From Candidatus Latescibacterota bacterium (GTDB taxonomy: Bacteria > Krumholzibacteriota > Krumholzibacteriia > JACNKJ01), in contig JACKDC010000005.1 of assembly GCA_020633725.1 (NCBI GenBank), forward strand, positions 248,001 to 312,000: 64,000 nucleotides of DNA. The letters are read 5' to 3'. Below, piece after piece: positions 1 to 8,405 of the stretch. The notes under the pieces are model-generated. The model had not been told where the DNA came from and did not search any database. It was given only the letters and a program-made list of their open reading frames with translations. A program made the translations under genes and the position numbers. How positions within the stretch are numbered: position 1 is the first letter of the stretch; every line of letters starts with the position of its first letter.

Positions 1-854
1 ATCACGATGGGGCCATGCCAGGCCACCGGCTCCCGCAGCGGCGCGCCGGAGACCAGCAGAAAGCGGATGCCCTCCTCGCCGGCCTGCACGGTCACCGCGT
101 CGCCCTGGTCGAAGAGGATCAGGGAGCGGTTGTCGGCGCGTTCGAGCGTCGGGCCCGCGGGTTGCCCGCCCCCGGGGGCGGGTGCCGTGTGTTCCGTCGG
201 CACGGGCTGCGGCGACGAGGCGTCCCGAAAGCTGCCGCCGCCGGCGAAGACGTAGGCGAAGGCGTGATGCCCCAACGGCACCGGGAGCGTCTTGCGGCGG
301 CCGGCCGGCACCGTCACATCGAGGTAGACCGGATCCGCGGCGATCCCCTCAACTGGGCCGCGCTTGCCCCAGAACTGGCCGCAGACCACGCGCGCGAGGG
401 TGCCGTCGTCGTCCGTGACCTCGGGGATCTCCGGCGATCGGACCTCCTGGTAGCGCGGCGCGGTCATCTTCAGCGCGGCGGGCAGGTTCGCCCAGAGCTG
501 GAAGCCATGCATCCTGCCCTGCGCGTCGCCCTGCGGCATCTCCTGGTGGACGATCCCGCGACCGGCGGTCATCCACTGGATGTCGCCGGCACCGATCACC
601 CCGCGGTTGCCCATGCTGTCGCCGTGCTCCACGCTGCCCGCGAGCACGTAGGTGATGGTCTCGATCCCCCGGTGCGGGTGCCACGGGAAGCCGGCCTCGT
701 AGTCGAGCGGGCGCTCGTTGCGAAAGTCGTCGAGTAGGAGGAAGGGGTCGAAGTCATCGGTCTGACCGAACCCGAACGCCCGGCGCAGGCGAACCCCCGC
801 ACCCTCGATGGCGGGCCGTGCTTCGGCCATTCGCTTGACGGGACGGATGGACAT
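1..854 (-). CDS. Pirin family protein (3' end cut by window start)
   Basis: Cupin-fold pirin; family members bind Fe and act as quercetin 2,3-dioxygenase-like enzymes or redox-sensing regulators. I translated the minus strand from ATG 854, preceded six bases upstream by AAAGGAG (861-867). The N-terminal cupin carries the metal ligands: H59 and H61 in WHPHRGIET and H103 and E105 in GIVHQEMP. About 284 codons are visible, close to full length, and the frame is open to base 1, so only the C-terminus is missing. One oddity: a short A/P/G-rich stretch in the second half is encoded by a GC palindrome at 165-182 that recurs near the next gene. Family assignment is firm; physiological role is unknown. 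Confidence 0.9.
   Translation of the reverse strand, partial: MSIRPVKRMAEARPAIEGAGVRLRRAFGFGQTDDFDPFLLLDDFRNERPLDYEAGFPWHPHRGIETITYVLAGSVEHGDSMGNRGVIGAGDIQWMTAGRGIVHQEMPQGDAQGRMHGFQLWANLPAALKMTAPRYQEVRSPEIPEVTDDDGTLARVVCGQFWGKRGPVEGIAADPVYLDVTVPAGRRKTLPVPLGHHAFAYVFAGGGSFRDASSPQPVPTEHTAPAPGGGQPAGPTLERADNRSLILFDQGDAVTVQAGEEGIRFLLVSGAPLREPVAWHGPIV
165..182. repeat. GC palindrome copy 1 (inside pirin gene)
   Basis: Perfect 18-bp palindrome CCCGCCCCCGGGGGCGGG followed by T, as in copies 2 and 3. It lies inside the pirin coding region and adds a Pro/Gly-rich linker. Three related copies sit at 1018-1045, 1765-1786 and 1865-1882. Confidence 0.75.
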
Positions 855-1017
855 GGCGAACTCCTTTGATGAGGGAGAGGCACCGCCGCGGACGACCCGC
901 ACACATGCTTCCCCTCACCGAGCGCCGGTAGCCACCGCCGGGACAGGATACTCAGTTTGCCCGCGATGCGCATTCTCTCGTGGCGGGCGCGTGTTGCTTC
1001 TCTATCGGACCTCCTGG

Positions 1018-1045
1018 TCTCGCTCGCCCCCGGGGGCGGGTGAGA
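1018..1045. repeat. GC palindrome copy 2 (intergenic)
   Basis: The core GCCCCCGGGGGC extends to a 28-base inverted repeat with no loop; only the pairs 1022/1041 and 1024/1039 deviate, and both are G/T. It lies between the pirin start and the HNH promoter. The right half (CGGGTGA) is identical to copy 3. Confidence 0.75.
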
Positions 1046-1087
1046 GCTGCCGCGGGAAGATTCTCTCGACTATCTGCCTTGCCGCCC

Positions 1088-1116
1088 TTGACGGCCTTCG
1101 TATGATACTATACATT
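1088..1116 (+). promoter_or_regulatory. Candidate sigma-70-type promoter of the HNH gene
   Basis: TTGACG at 1088-1093, 17-base spacer, TACATT at 1111-1116 (an alternative -10, TATACA at 1109-1114, would leave a 15-base spacer). This places transcription start near 1123, about 40 bases before ATG 1163 and downstream of the TTG at 1115, which argues against the longer reading frame start. Confidence 0.5.
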
Positions 1117-1162
1117 GGTATCCATCGCAAGCCTCCCGAGGCACTTTCCTGGGACTTTCAAC

Positions 1163-2128
1163 ATGGAGACTCGAGCCGACCGCGCCCGGCGACTGCACCG
1201 GGCTTTGAAGACTGAACTTCAGCGATTGCAGCGCCTCGAGAAGGGCGCGCTGCTCTCCTTCGCTTCTATCATGGAAGATCAGCTCTACCGCGAGCTGGGC
1301 TACTCCTCGATCCATGCCTATGGCCGCGATGCGCTGGGCTTCTCCGAGCGCAAGCTCTCGGCCTTCGTGCGCATGGCGGGTGCACTCGAGCGCCTGCCGG
1401 AGACACGACGCGCCGTCGAGGCGGGCGAGCTGCCCTGGACCAAGGCGCGTGAGCTCGTGTCCGTGGCGACGCCGGCGAACGAAGGCCACTGGCTCGACGA
1501 TGCCAAGCGGCTCGGCCGCCGCGCGCTCGAGCGCAAGGTGAAGGCGAGCCGGCCGCGGCCGCCGAGGAAGCGCCAGGATCCTCCGGCGCTGTTCGCGGCG
1601 GGCGAGCCCGAAGCGCGCCGCGAGGAGGCCGAAGCCGCCGCGCCCCTGCGCGTCACGCTGAACTTCACGCCGGAGCAGTACGCGCGCTGGGAAGCGCTGA
1701 TCGAGCAACTGCGCAAGGACGGCCGGCTAGACCCGAAGGAAGAACTGGTGCTCGACGCGCTCGCCACCCGCCCCCGGGGGCGGGTGAAGCAGGCCGCCAC
1801 CGTGATCATTCGCCGCTGCCCGGACTGCGGGGCGCAGGCCTACGTCACCAGCCGCGGCGAACTGCCCGCCCCTGGGGGCGACCTGCCGCGCACGCTCACG
1901 CCGGCGCTGCGGCGGACGATCCTCGCCCGTGACGGCCACCGCTGCCAGGGTCCGGGCTGCACGAGCACGCGCTTCCTCGAAGTGCACCACCGTAAGCCCC
2001 GCGCGAACGGCGGCACGAACGACCCGAGCAACCTGATCACGCTCTGCAGCGCGTGCCATCAGCTCCATCACGCGCGCGGCCTCGCGCAGGCGGCGATGGG
2101 CGCACCGGCCGCGCGCGGCTCGCCCTGA
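1163..2128 (+). CDS. HNH endonuclease domain protein (DUF222-like)
   Basis: Putative nuclease of the large DUF222/HNH group, often present in many copies in GC-rich genomes, function unproven. I chose ATG 1163 (321 residues); a TTG at 1115 gives 16 more residues but lies at or before the likely transcription start. The N-terminal two thirds are helical and Arg/Glu-rich. The C-terminus has a zinc-type HNH: CQGPGC, then VHHRKP, N in DPSNLI, and CSACHQLHH. Two GC palindromes (1765-1786 and 1865-1882) are inside the gene and are read as RPRGR and PAPGGD. The start of the gene has lower GC than its neighbours, consistent with acquisition. Nuclease fold is well supported; target and role are not. 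Confidence 0.85.
   Translation: METRADRARRLHRALKTELQRLQRLEKGALLSFASIMEDQLYRELGYSSIHAYGRDALGFSERKLSAFVRMAGALERLPETRRAVEAGELPWTKARELVSVATPANEGHWLDDAKRLGRRALERKVKASRPRPPRKRQDPPALFAAGEPEARREEAEAAAPLRVTLNFTPEQYARWEALIEQLRKDGRLDPKEELVLDALATRPRGRVKQAATVIIRRCPDCGAQAYVTSRGELPAPGGDLPRTLTPALRRTILARDGHRCQGPGCTSTRFLEVHHRKPRANGGTNDPSNLITLCSACHQLHHARGLAQAAMGAPAARGSP
1765..1786. repeat. GC palindrome copy 3 (inside HNH gene)
   Basis: Perfect 22-bp palindrome: CACCCG, five C, five G, CGGGTG. It lies in the region linking the helical domain to the HNH domain. It is the longest perfect copy of the family. Confidence 0.8.
1865..1882. repeat. GC palindrome copy 4, degenerate (inside HNH gene)
   Basis: Matches copy 1 at 15 of 18 positions (central C to T, and the last two G to A and C). 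The flanking CTG before it and C-rich sequence after it also resemble copy 1, suggesting common descent, not chance. Confidence 0.6.
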
Positions 2129-2145
2129 ACGTCAAGCGTGGGCGC

Positions 2146-2175
2146 GAAAAAGCCCGGCGACACGGGGTCGCCGGG
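2146..2175 (-). terminator. Rho-independent terminator of the M36-like protease gene
   Basis: Nine-base-pair stem CCCGGCGAC / GTCGCCGGG (2153-2161 with 2167-2175), five-base loop. Read on the minus strand it is followed by CTTTTTC. It lies 27 bases past the protease stop codon. Confidence 0.85.
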
Positions 2176-2201
2176 CGGGGCGGAGCCATGCGCGAGGCGG
2201 G

Positions 2202-4292
2202 CTACTTGATCAGCATCATCTTGCGCGTCTGGCTGAGGCCATCGGCGTCGAGACGATAGAAGTAGATGCCGCTGCCCACGGCGCTTCCGGCATCGTCGCG
2301 GCCGTTCCAGTCGACCGCGTGCTCGCCGGCGGTGAAGGCGCCGTCAGCGAGCTGGGTCACCTGGCGCCCGGCCACGTCGAAGACCGTGAGCGTCGCCCGG
2401 CCGGGGGACGGCAAGGTGAAGCGCACGGTGGTCTTCGGGTTGAAGGGGTTGGGGCTGTTCTGGGCGAGGCGGAGGCCGGCGGCCGGCGTGTCCGCGGTCT
2501 CGTCGCCCGGGACGGCCGTCAGATCGTCGATGATGCTGTGGTGGGCGAACTTCTGGATGAACACCGACGCGTGGGGCTGCCCGGGCTGCAGCGCCTGGGC
2601 AGTGGCCACGATCGCGTTGGCCATGTCGCGCATCTTCGGGCCGAAGCCGATCCCGAACTGCGCCTCGAGGATGATCTGATCGACGCTGTCGCGGGTCTGC
2701 CCGAAGTCGCCGGTCAGCGAGATCAGGCTCTGGAAGAGCGGCGTGGACCAGAGCTCGTCGCTGATGCCGCCGGGGATGCTCTGGTGGGCGCCGTAGTTCG
2801 TGCTGTGGTTGTAGACCAGGTTGAGCTTGTTGAGGAGACGTCCGGACCAGCACTGGTTGCCGGTGCCGTGCCCGTCCCAGGAGAAGACCCACTCGGGGTG
2901 GTAGACCTCGCCGTTGGGCGTGCTCCAGCTGTAAGAGCCGGCCCAGTAGTCGCCGAAGCCTTCGCCCATGGCGCCGGTGTCGCCGCCGCCCCAGCTCGAG
3001 TTGATGCTGTAGTTGATGGCGTGGCCGTACTCGTGGAGCATCACGTCGCTGTCCTCGCTGTCGTCCACGCAGCCGTGGCCGAAGGACAGGCGGTTGCTCG
3101 AGGGCTGGTAGAAGCTGTTGTCGGCGCCGCCGAAGCCGTCCGTGTCGGTGCCGATCGGCCCCTCCTGGATGCCCGAGGCGCCGGTGAAGCCCATGCCCTG
3201 CATGTACCGCTGGTTCTGGTCCAGCATGAAGTAGGTCATGGCGTCGTTGAAGGCGTTGTTGCCGCGCGTGGCGGTCCAGTTGCCGTCGGTGGTGGTGCTG
3301 GGCGGCGTGTTCGGGGAGTCCCAGTTGATGATGTCCACCCAGGGGCCGGTCACGCGGTAGAGGCCGCCGCTGAAGGTGATGTCCAGCAGGGTGCGCGTGA
3401 AGTAGGCGCCGGTGAAGGCGCTGGCCGGGCTGTTGTCCTGCAGGTTGTCGTTGAGCAGCGTGGCCCGCGGATCGGGATCGAAGACGACGCCGCTGCCGGT
3501 GGCGCGGTCGCCGCGGGTGGGGGGCGTCGCGATCTCGCGCGCGGCGAAGCGGGCGAAGGCGTCGGCGCGGTCGCCGGCGGGGCCGTCCAGGGCGCCGATG
3601 CGCTCGTCCGGCGTCGCGCGCGTGAAGTCGTCCTCCACGCGGTAGAGGTTGGCGTCACGGAGCGCGGTCACGGCGCCGGTCGTGGCGTCCACGGCCAGCT
3701 CCCAGCCGCCGTAGGGGGCGTCGAGCGCCAGTTCCACGCGCCAGATGAGCTGCGGCGTGCCGGCCTCGACCGTCCACAGCAGGTGCGCCTGCGGCTCGGC
3801 CAGCAGATCGCCGCGAGCGTTCAGGCGCAGCCAGGCGGCGTCGAAGGCGGCATCGCGATCGATGTGCGCGGGCAGGGCCGGCCGGCTCGTCAGGGGATAG
3901 TAGTTGTTGTAGGCGCGGTAGACGTGGCCGTCCGCGGCCACCGACACGATCACCTCGCCGTGCTCCACCGGCAGGCCGTCCAGGAGCTGGGGGAAGCGAT
4001 AGTGGGTGCCCAGCAGGCTCTCGCGCTGGGTCGCGGGGCCGAGGTCGGCGAGGGTGGGGTCGAGCCCGTAGGACTCGGCGCGCTGGGCGACGAACGCGCG
4101 CGCCAGGCTCTCGCCGCTCAGGCCGGAGGGCGCCTGCCAGGTCGGCTCGATCTGGAGCCGGGGGGTGTTGCGGTAGTCGTCGTGCTGGGTGTCGGGCAAG
4201 GGGCTGATGCCGGGGCCGAAGGCCGAGGCCTGGCCCAGCGGCGCGAGCGCCAGAAGCAGGAGCGCGCCGAGCCGGATCGCAGTTCGCTGCAT
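2202..4292 (-). CDS. Secreted M36 (fungalysin)-like metalloprotease with FlgD-like C-terminal domain
   Basis: Zinc endopeptidase acting outside the cell. ATG 4292 is preceded by GGAG at six bases; a GTG one codon upstream is less likely. Signal peptide at residues 1-24 (LLLLALAPLGQASA). Then a propeptide-like region (about 30-210, FTP/PepSY type), the catalytic domain with H420-E421-Y-G-H424 and the third ligand E444 in GEGFGDYW, which is the M36 pattern. The last 85 residues are a FlgD-like Ig domain starting NSPNPFNPKT and ending RKMMLIK, also found in three nearby proteins. Single gene with its own terminator, divergent from the receptor operon. Enzyme class is well supported; substrate unknown. 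Confidence 0.92.
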   Translation of the reverse strand: MQRTAIRLGALLLLALAPLGQASAFGPGISPLPDTQHDDYRNTPRLQIEPTWQAPSGLSGESLARAFVAQRAESYGLDPTLADLGPATQRESLLGTHYRFPQLLDGLPVEHGEVIVSVAADGHVYRAYNNYYPLTSRPALPAHIDRDAAFDAAWLRLNARGDLLAEPQAHLLWTVEAGTPQLIWRVELALDAPYGGWELAVDATTGAVTALRDANLYRVEDDFTRATPDERIGALDGPAGDRADAFARFAAREIATPPTRGDRATGSGVVFDPDPRATLLNDNLQDNSPASAFTGAYFTRTLLDITFSGGLYRVTGPWVDIINWDSPNTPPSTTTDGNWTATRGNNAFNDAMTYFMLDQNQRYMQGMGFTGASGIQEGPIGTDTDGFGGADNSFYQPSSNRLSFGHGCVDDSEDSDVMLHEYGHAINYSINSSWGGGDTGAMGEGFGDYWAGSYSWSTPNGEVYHPEWVFSWDGHGTGNQCWSGRLLNKLNLVYNHSTNYGAHQSIPGGISDELWSTPLFQSLISLTGDFGQTRDSVDQIILEAQFGIGFGPKMRDMANAIVATAQALQPGQPHASVFIQKFAHHSIIDDLTAVPGDETADTPAAGLRLAQNSPNPFNPKTTVRFTLPSPGRATLTVFDVAGRQVTQLADGAFTAGEHAVDWNGRDDAGSAVGSGIYFYRLDADGLSQTRKMMLIK

Positions 4293-4438
4293 CACAGTCT
4301 CCGTGGTGGTGGGTGAGAACGCGGCGGCGGTGTCCGGGCGGGCGTCCAGGGCACGGGGGACCCCACCGCTTGATGCCGAGTGGCCCCATTATCCCAGAAC
4401 TCGTGCGCAATGGCAAGGGCAGGGCGCGCGCGCCACGC

Positions 4439-4450
4439 GCCCCCGGGGGC
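4439..4450. repeat. Short GC palindrome resembling the HNH-associated family
   Basis: GCCCCCGGGGGC in the divergent intergenic region before the receptor promoter. It matches only the 12-base core and lacks the CGGGTG arms, so membership in the family is uncertain in such GC-rich DNA. Confidence 0.35.
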
Positions 4451-4464
4451 CGCGGGTGGCCCCG

Positions 4465-4494
4465 TTGACAGCGCGGAAATCCGCATGCTAGCTT
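4465..4494 (+). promoter_or_regulatory. Promoter of the receptor operon with inverted repeat in the spacer
   Basis: TTGACA (4465-4470), 18-base spacer, TAGCTT (4489-4494). The spacer contains the inverted repeat GCGGA-AA-TCCGC (4473-4484), a plausible operator. Transcription would start near 4501, giving a leader of about 60 bases before ATG 4561. Confidence 0.75.
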
Positions 4495-4560
4495 GCGGCG
4501 TGAAGGCGGGAAGCCCTGCGAACCCGCACCCTCGCCGCCACCGCCAAGGGATCTGGCCAG

Positions 4561-7416
4561 ATGCTGTCTTCGGCGTGCCGGCCGCTGCGAGCGGCCCTTT
4601 TCGTCTCTCTGCTGCTGCTTTGCGCCGTTCTGGCGGCGGGGCCTGCCGTTGCCCAGGGGGGCGGGGCGACGGTGACGGGCACGCTGCTCGACGCGGTCTC
4701 GGGCAAGCCGCTGCCCTACGGGAACGTCGTCCTGCTGGGCACCCAGTTCGGCGCGATGACGCTGGACGACGGCACCTTCCTCATCACCCAGATCCCGCCC
4801 GGCACCTACACCGTGCGCGCCAGCTACATGGGCTACAAGATGGACGAGCGCACGCTGGTCCGGCTGCGCAACGGCACGGTGCTGGAGCTGGAGTTCACGC
4901 TCGAGCCCACGGTGATCAAGTCGGAGACCATCACCGTGTTCGGCGAGAAGCCGCTGGTGGACGTCACCGAGGCCAGCAGCACCAAGAGCCTCGCCGCCGA
5001 CGAGATCGCGAAGATGCCCGTGGAGACCGTCGCCGAGGTGGTGGTGACGCAGCCCGGCGTGGTGCAGCAGGACGACGAGATTCACATCCGCGGCGGCCGC
5101 AGCGACGAAACGCTGATCCTCGTGGACGGCGTGCCCATGAAGGACGCCCTCGCCGGCACGAGCAGCGCGAAGGGCATCGACTCCAAATCCGTGTCGGACA
5201 TGGACCTGATCACCGGCGGCTGGCGCGCGGAGTACGGCGACGCGATGGCCGGCGTGATCAACGTCACGCTCAAGGAGGGCGGTCAGACCTTCAGCGGCTT
5301 CGCCGAGTATGGCATCGACCACCTGCCGGGCGTGGCCACCGACTGGGAGCACTATTTCACCGACACCTACAAGTTCCAGCTGAGCGGCCCGCTGCCCGGC
5401 AGCGGGACCTGGTTCCCCGGCGAGCGCCTGAGCTTCTTCGCCAACTTCAGCGGCGAGATCATGGACACGCGCTTCCCAAACATCCGCGACATGCCCGGCG
5501 GCGGGGATCGCCTGAGAATCGACTACGAGGACAGCTTCCTGGGCTTTCCGATCACCTGGAGCAGCAGCAACGCCGCGCCCCGTCAGAACAACGCGTGGAA
5601 CGGCACGCTGAAGCTCGCCTGGAAGGTGAATCGCGACCACAAGCTCACGCTGACCATGACCAAGTACCTGGCCATGGATCAGGGCTTCGACCGCCACGAC
5701 ATCAGCGACCTCACGCGCGACAGCAACAGCTATCCCTACCAGTGGTCGCGCTACCTGGACCACTACAGCGCCTTCGTGGAGGACCGCAACACGGCCGTGC
5801 TGAACTACCGGCAGAGCTTCGGCAGCAGCATGTTCCAGGAGGTGCAGCTCTCGCGCTTCTACGTGCGCCTGCACCAGGACTCGCAGAAGCCCGCGGCTGA
5901 CACGCTGCGCGACTACCTCGCCGAGTACGCGCCCCAGGCCCTGAACTGGCCGGACCCGGCCCAGGGCGACGACTGGATCTTCCACCCCTACTTCTACCTG
6001 AACGGCGACTACAACCAGTACCGCGACCGCTACGTGGAGCGCTGGAGCGGCAAGTGGAGCCTGACGAAGAAGTGGTACCCCAATCACAAGGGGAAGGCCG
6101 GCTTCGGGGTGGACTACGAGACCATCCAGAACGTGGAGATCCGCGACCCGTGGATCCAGCGGCCCGACGGCCTGGGCCGCAAGGACATCTTCCGCGCCAA
6201 TCCGACCAAGGCCGAGGTCTACGTTCAGGACGACATCGAGTACAAGGGCTTCGTGTCGAACGTGGGCCTGCGCGGCGACTTCTGGTTCCCGGGCAAGCTG
6301 GCCGAGCGCGCGGCGCTGGCGGCGATCGACGGCACGGCGGGCGATCTGTTCAGCCCCGCGGTGGGCGAGCAGTACTTCGACGAGACGAGTTCGCTCTTCG
6401 GCAACCGCTTCAAGTACACCGTCAGCCCGCGCGTGGCCGTGAGCTATCCCATCACCGATCGGGACAACCTCTTCTTCAACTACGGCCACTTCAGCCAGTG
6501 GCCCACCTACTACTACGTCTACACGCACGTGGCGAGCGGCGTGGAGGACCTCTTCGGCAACCTGGGGAACATCAACCTGGATCCGCAGATCACGATCCAG
6601 TACGAGCTCGGCGCGCGGCACACCTTCACCGAAGGCCTGGCGGGGGACGTGACCGTGTTCGTGAAGGACATCTTCAACTACCCCACCAGCGAGCGCTTCA
6701 CGGTGCAGTACTACGATCCGGTGGAGGGCAGCAAGGAAGCGACCTACTTCCTCTACCGGAACAGCGACTACGCGCGCAGCCGCGGCGTGGAGCTGAGCCT
6801 GCGCAAGCGCCGCGGACGCTACCTCTCGGGCTCGCTCAACTACACCTACTCCATCGCCACGGGCCGGAGCAGCGATCCGAATGCCCAGCGCGAGCTCTAC
6901 GTCGGCGGGGCCACGGGCGAGGTGGAGCTGCAGGAGGGCTTCCTCTGGTGGAACCGGCCGCACCGGCTGAGCGCGACCTTCGACTTCCGCGTGGCCGACG
7001 CGCAGGGGCCCGAGCTCTTCGGCCATCACCTGCCGGGACAGTGGGGCTTCAACGGCTACTACAGCCTGTCCAGCGGGCGCGCGTACACGAAGGAGGACAT
7101 CACCGGCCAGCCCATCAGCGAGGACTACGCGCACAACGGGCCGCTGGAGCAGAGCCTCAACCTGAAGCTGCAGAAGTGGGTGCTCTGGGGCGACTACCGC
7201 ATCGACTTCACGCTGCAGGGCTGGAACGTGTTCAACTGGGACCAGCCGCGCAGCGTGGATCCGGTGACGGGCGAGCCCTACGCGGACGGCGTGGGCACCT
7301 ACCTCAACCCGCCCACGGATCCCGACGCGCGGCTCGCGCGCTACCTGTCGCTGGCCGACCCGTCGCGCCTGGGCTCGCCGCGCCGCTTCAAGCTCAGCGT
7401 GGGGGTGAACTTCTGA
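4561..7416 (+). CDS. TonB-dependent receptor with carboxypeptidase-regulatory-like N-terminal domain
   Basis: Outer-membrane gated barrel importing an unknown ligand. Signal peptide ends at AVAQ (about residue 32). Residues about 36-115 form a CarboxypepD_reg-like beta-sandwich (TGTLLDAVSGKPLPYGNV). The plug domain covers about 125-245, with IHIRGGRSDETLILVDGVP and GGWRAEYGDAMAGVINV. The remainder is a beta-barrel ending in aromatic GVNF. 951 residues, usual for SusC/CirA-like receptors. It is first in a five-gene run (next start overlaps its stop by one base) with a PorV-like barrel and two lipoproteins. No SusD homolog follows, so glycan import is not implied. No TonB/ExbBD in the window. 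Confidence 0.93.
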   Translation: MLSSACRPLRAALFVSLLLLCAVLAAGPAVAQGGGATVTGTLLDAVSGKPLPYGNVVLLGTQFGAMTLDDGTFLITQIPPGTYTVRASYMGYKMDERTLVRLRNGTVLELEFTLEPTVIKSETITVFGEKPLVDVTEASSTKSLAADEIAKMPVETVAEVVVTQPGVVQQDDEIHIRGGRSDETLILVDGVPMKDALAGTSSAKGIDSKSVSDMDLITGGWRAEYGDAMAGVINVTLKEGGQTFSGFAEYGIDHLPGVATDWEHYFTDTYKFQLSGPLPGSGTWFPGERLSFFANFSGEIMDTRFPNIRDMPGGGDRLRIDYEDSFLGFPITWSSSNAAPRQNNAWNGTLKLAWKVNRDHKLTLTMTKYLAMDQGFDRHDISDLTRDSNSYPYQWSRYLDHYSAFVEDRNTAVLNYRQSFGSSMFQEVQLSRFYVRLHQDSQKPAADTLRDYLAEYAPQALNWPDPAQGDDWIFHPYFYLNGDYNQYRDRYVERWSGKWSLTKKWYPNHKGKAGFGVDYETIQNVEIRDPWIQRPDGLGRKDIFRANPTKAEVYVQDDIEYKGFVSNVGLRGDFWFPGKLAERAALAAIDGTAGDLFSPAVGEQYFDETSSLFGNRFKYTVSPRVAVSYPITDRDNLFFNYGHFSQWPTYYYVYTHVASGVEDLFGNLGNINLDPQITIQYELGARHTFTEGLAGDVTVFVKDIFNYPTSERFTVQYYDPVEGSKEATYFLYRNSDYARSRGVELSLRKRRGRYLSGSLNYTYSIATGRSSDPNAQRELYVGGATGEVELQEGFLWWNRPHRLSATFDFRVADAQGPELFGHHLPGQWGFNGYYSLSSGRAYTKEDITGQPISEDYAHNGPLEQSLNLKLQKWVLWGDYRIDFTLQGWNVFNWDQPRSVDPVTGEPYADGVGTYLNPPTDPDARLARYLSLADPSRLGSPRRFKLSVGVNF

Positions 7417-8405
7417 TGCGCCGCGCACTCTGCACGCTCGCGCTCGTCCTGCTGCTCGCGCCCGCGGCCCGGGCGTCCCAGGAGCTGGGCGGGCTGCGCG
7501 TGGCCACCAGCAGCGGGACCTTCCTCAAGATCGACATCAGCCCCCGCGCCGCGGCCATGGGCGGGGCCTGGACGGCCGTGGCGGGCGACGCCAGCGCCGC
7601 CTGGTACAACCCGGCGGGCCTGGGGCAGGTGCCGGCGCGTCAGGTCTTCATGAGCTACGTGGCCTGGCCGGCGGACGTCCACTACGCCAACCTGCTGCTC
7701 GCGATGCCCATGCCGGCGCTTGCCGGCACCGTGGGTCTGCAGTTCGGCAGCCTGGGCACGAGCGTGGACGAGACCGACGAGTACCATCCCTACGGCACCG
7801 GGCGCAGCTTCCGCTACGCGGACTGGGTGCTCGGCGCGTCCTACGCCAAGGCCATGACCACGCAGCTCCTGCTGGGCCTCTCGCTCAAGTACGTGCGCGA
7901 GGACCTGGGCTCGGACGTGGGCGGTCCCGTCACCAACACCTGGACCGTGGACGTGGGCACGCTCTACCGCATCGACTACGCGAACACGCGGATCGGCATG
8001 AGCATCGCCAACTTCGGCCCGGAGTTCAAACCCGCGGGCAGCTTCTGGAACTTCACCGAGGACAAGAACGAGGAGTACGAGGGCTTCCCGCCGCCGAGCA
8101 CCTTCAAGCTGGGCGTGGCCTTCGAGTCCTGGAAGCGCTACCCCTGGATCCTCACGCAGACCCTCGAGATGAACCACCTCGCGGACAACCAGGAGACGGT
8201 GGCCACGGGCGCCGAGTTCTCCTACATGGGCGGGCTGCTGGCCCTGCGCGGCGGCTACAACTTCATGTCCGACACGATGGGCCTCTCGGCCGGCTTCGGC
8301 GCGAACTTCGCCTTCGGCGCGGGCCTCGCGGGGCTCGACTACTCCTTCACCGACGGCAACACGCTCGGGGCCATCCACCGCTGGTCCGTGCGGGTGGACT
8401 TCTGA
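7416..8405 (+). CDS. PorV/PorQ-like outer-membrane barrel protein (UPF0164 family)
   Basis: 329 residues; ATG 7416 overlaps the receptor stop by one base. Signal peptide at 1-22 (ALVLLLAPAARAS). The family signature follows at once: ISPRAAAMGGAWTAVAGDAS then AAWYNPAGLG. The rest alternates aromatic and small residues as in a 14-stranded FadL/PorV-like barrel and ends WSVRVDF. PorV in Bacteroidota shuttles type IX cargo from the translocon to the surface. That role here is inference, supported by several neighbouring proteins with a C-terminal sorting-type domain. FadL-like transport is the alternative. Confidence 0.85.
   Translation: MRRALCTLALVLLLAPAARASQELGGLRVATSSGTFLKIDISPRAAAMGGAWTAVAGDASAAWYNPAGLGQVPARQVFMSYVAWPADVHYANLLLAMPMPALAGTVGLQFGSLGTSVDETDEYHPYGTGRSFRYADWVLGASYAKAMTTQLLLGLSLKYVREDLGSDVGGPVTNTWTVDVGTLYRIDYANTRIGMSIANFGPEFKPAGSFWNFTEDKNEEYEGFPPPSTFKLGVAFESWKRYPWILTQTLEMNHLADNQETVATGAEFSYMGGLLALRGGYNFMSDTMGLSAGFGANFAFGAGLAGLDYSFTDGNTLGAIHRWSVRVDF

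Larger units (their letters stand above)
855..1162. other. Divergent intergenic region, pirin / HNH gene
   Basis: About 300 bases without a supported gene. It holds the pirin ribosome binding site (861-867), palindrome copy 2 (1018-1045) and a promoter candidate for the HNH gene (1088-1116). Base composition from about 900 to 1250 is visibly less GC-rich than the rest of the window. Short ORFs here lack coding character. Confidence 0.7.

Noticed and set aside
3655..7428. 1,257-residue minus-strand open frame across the receptor gene
   Set aside because: Antisense shadow in GC-rich DNA: low-complexity His/Val/Ala/Arg composition, no domains, and it overlaps the receptor gene and the end of the protease frame.
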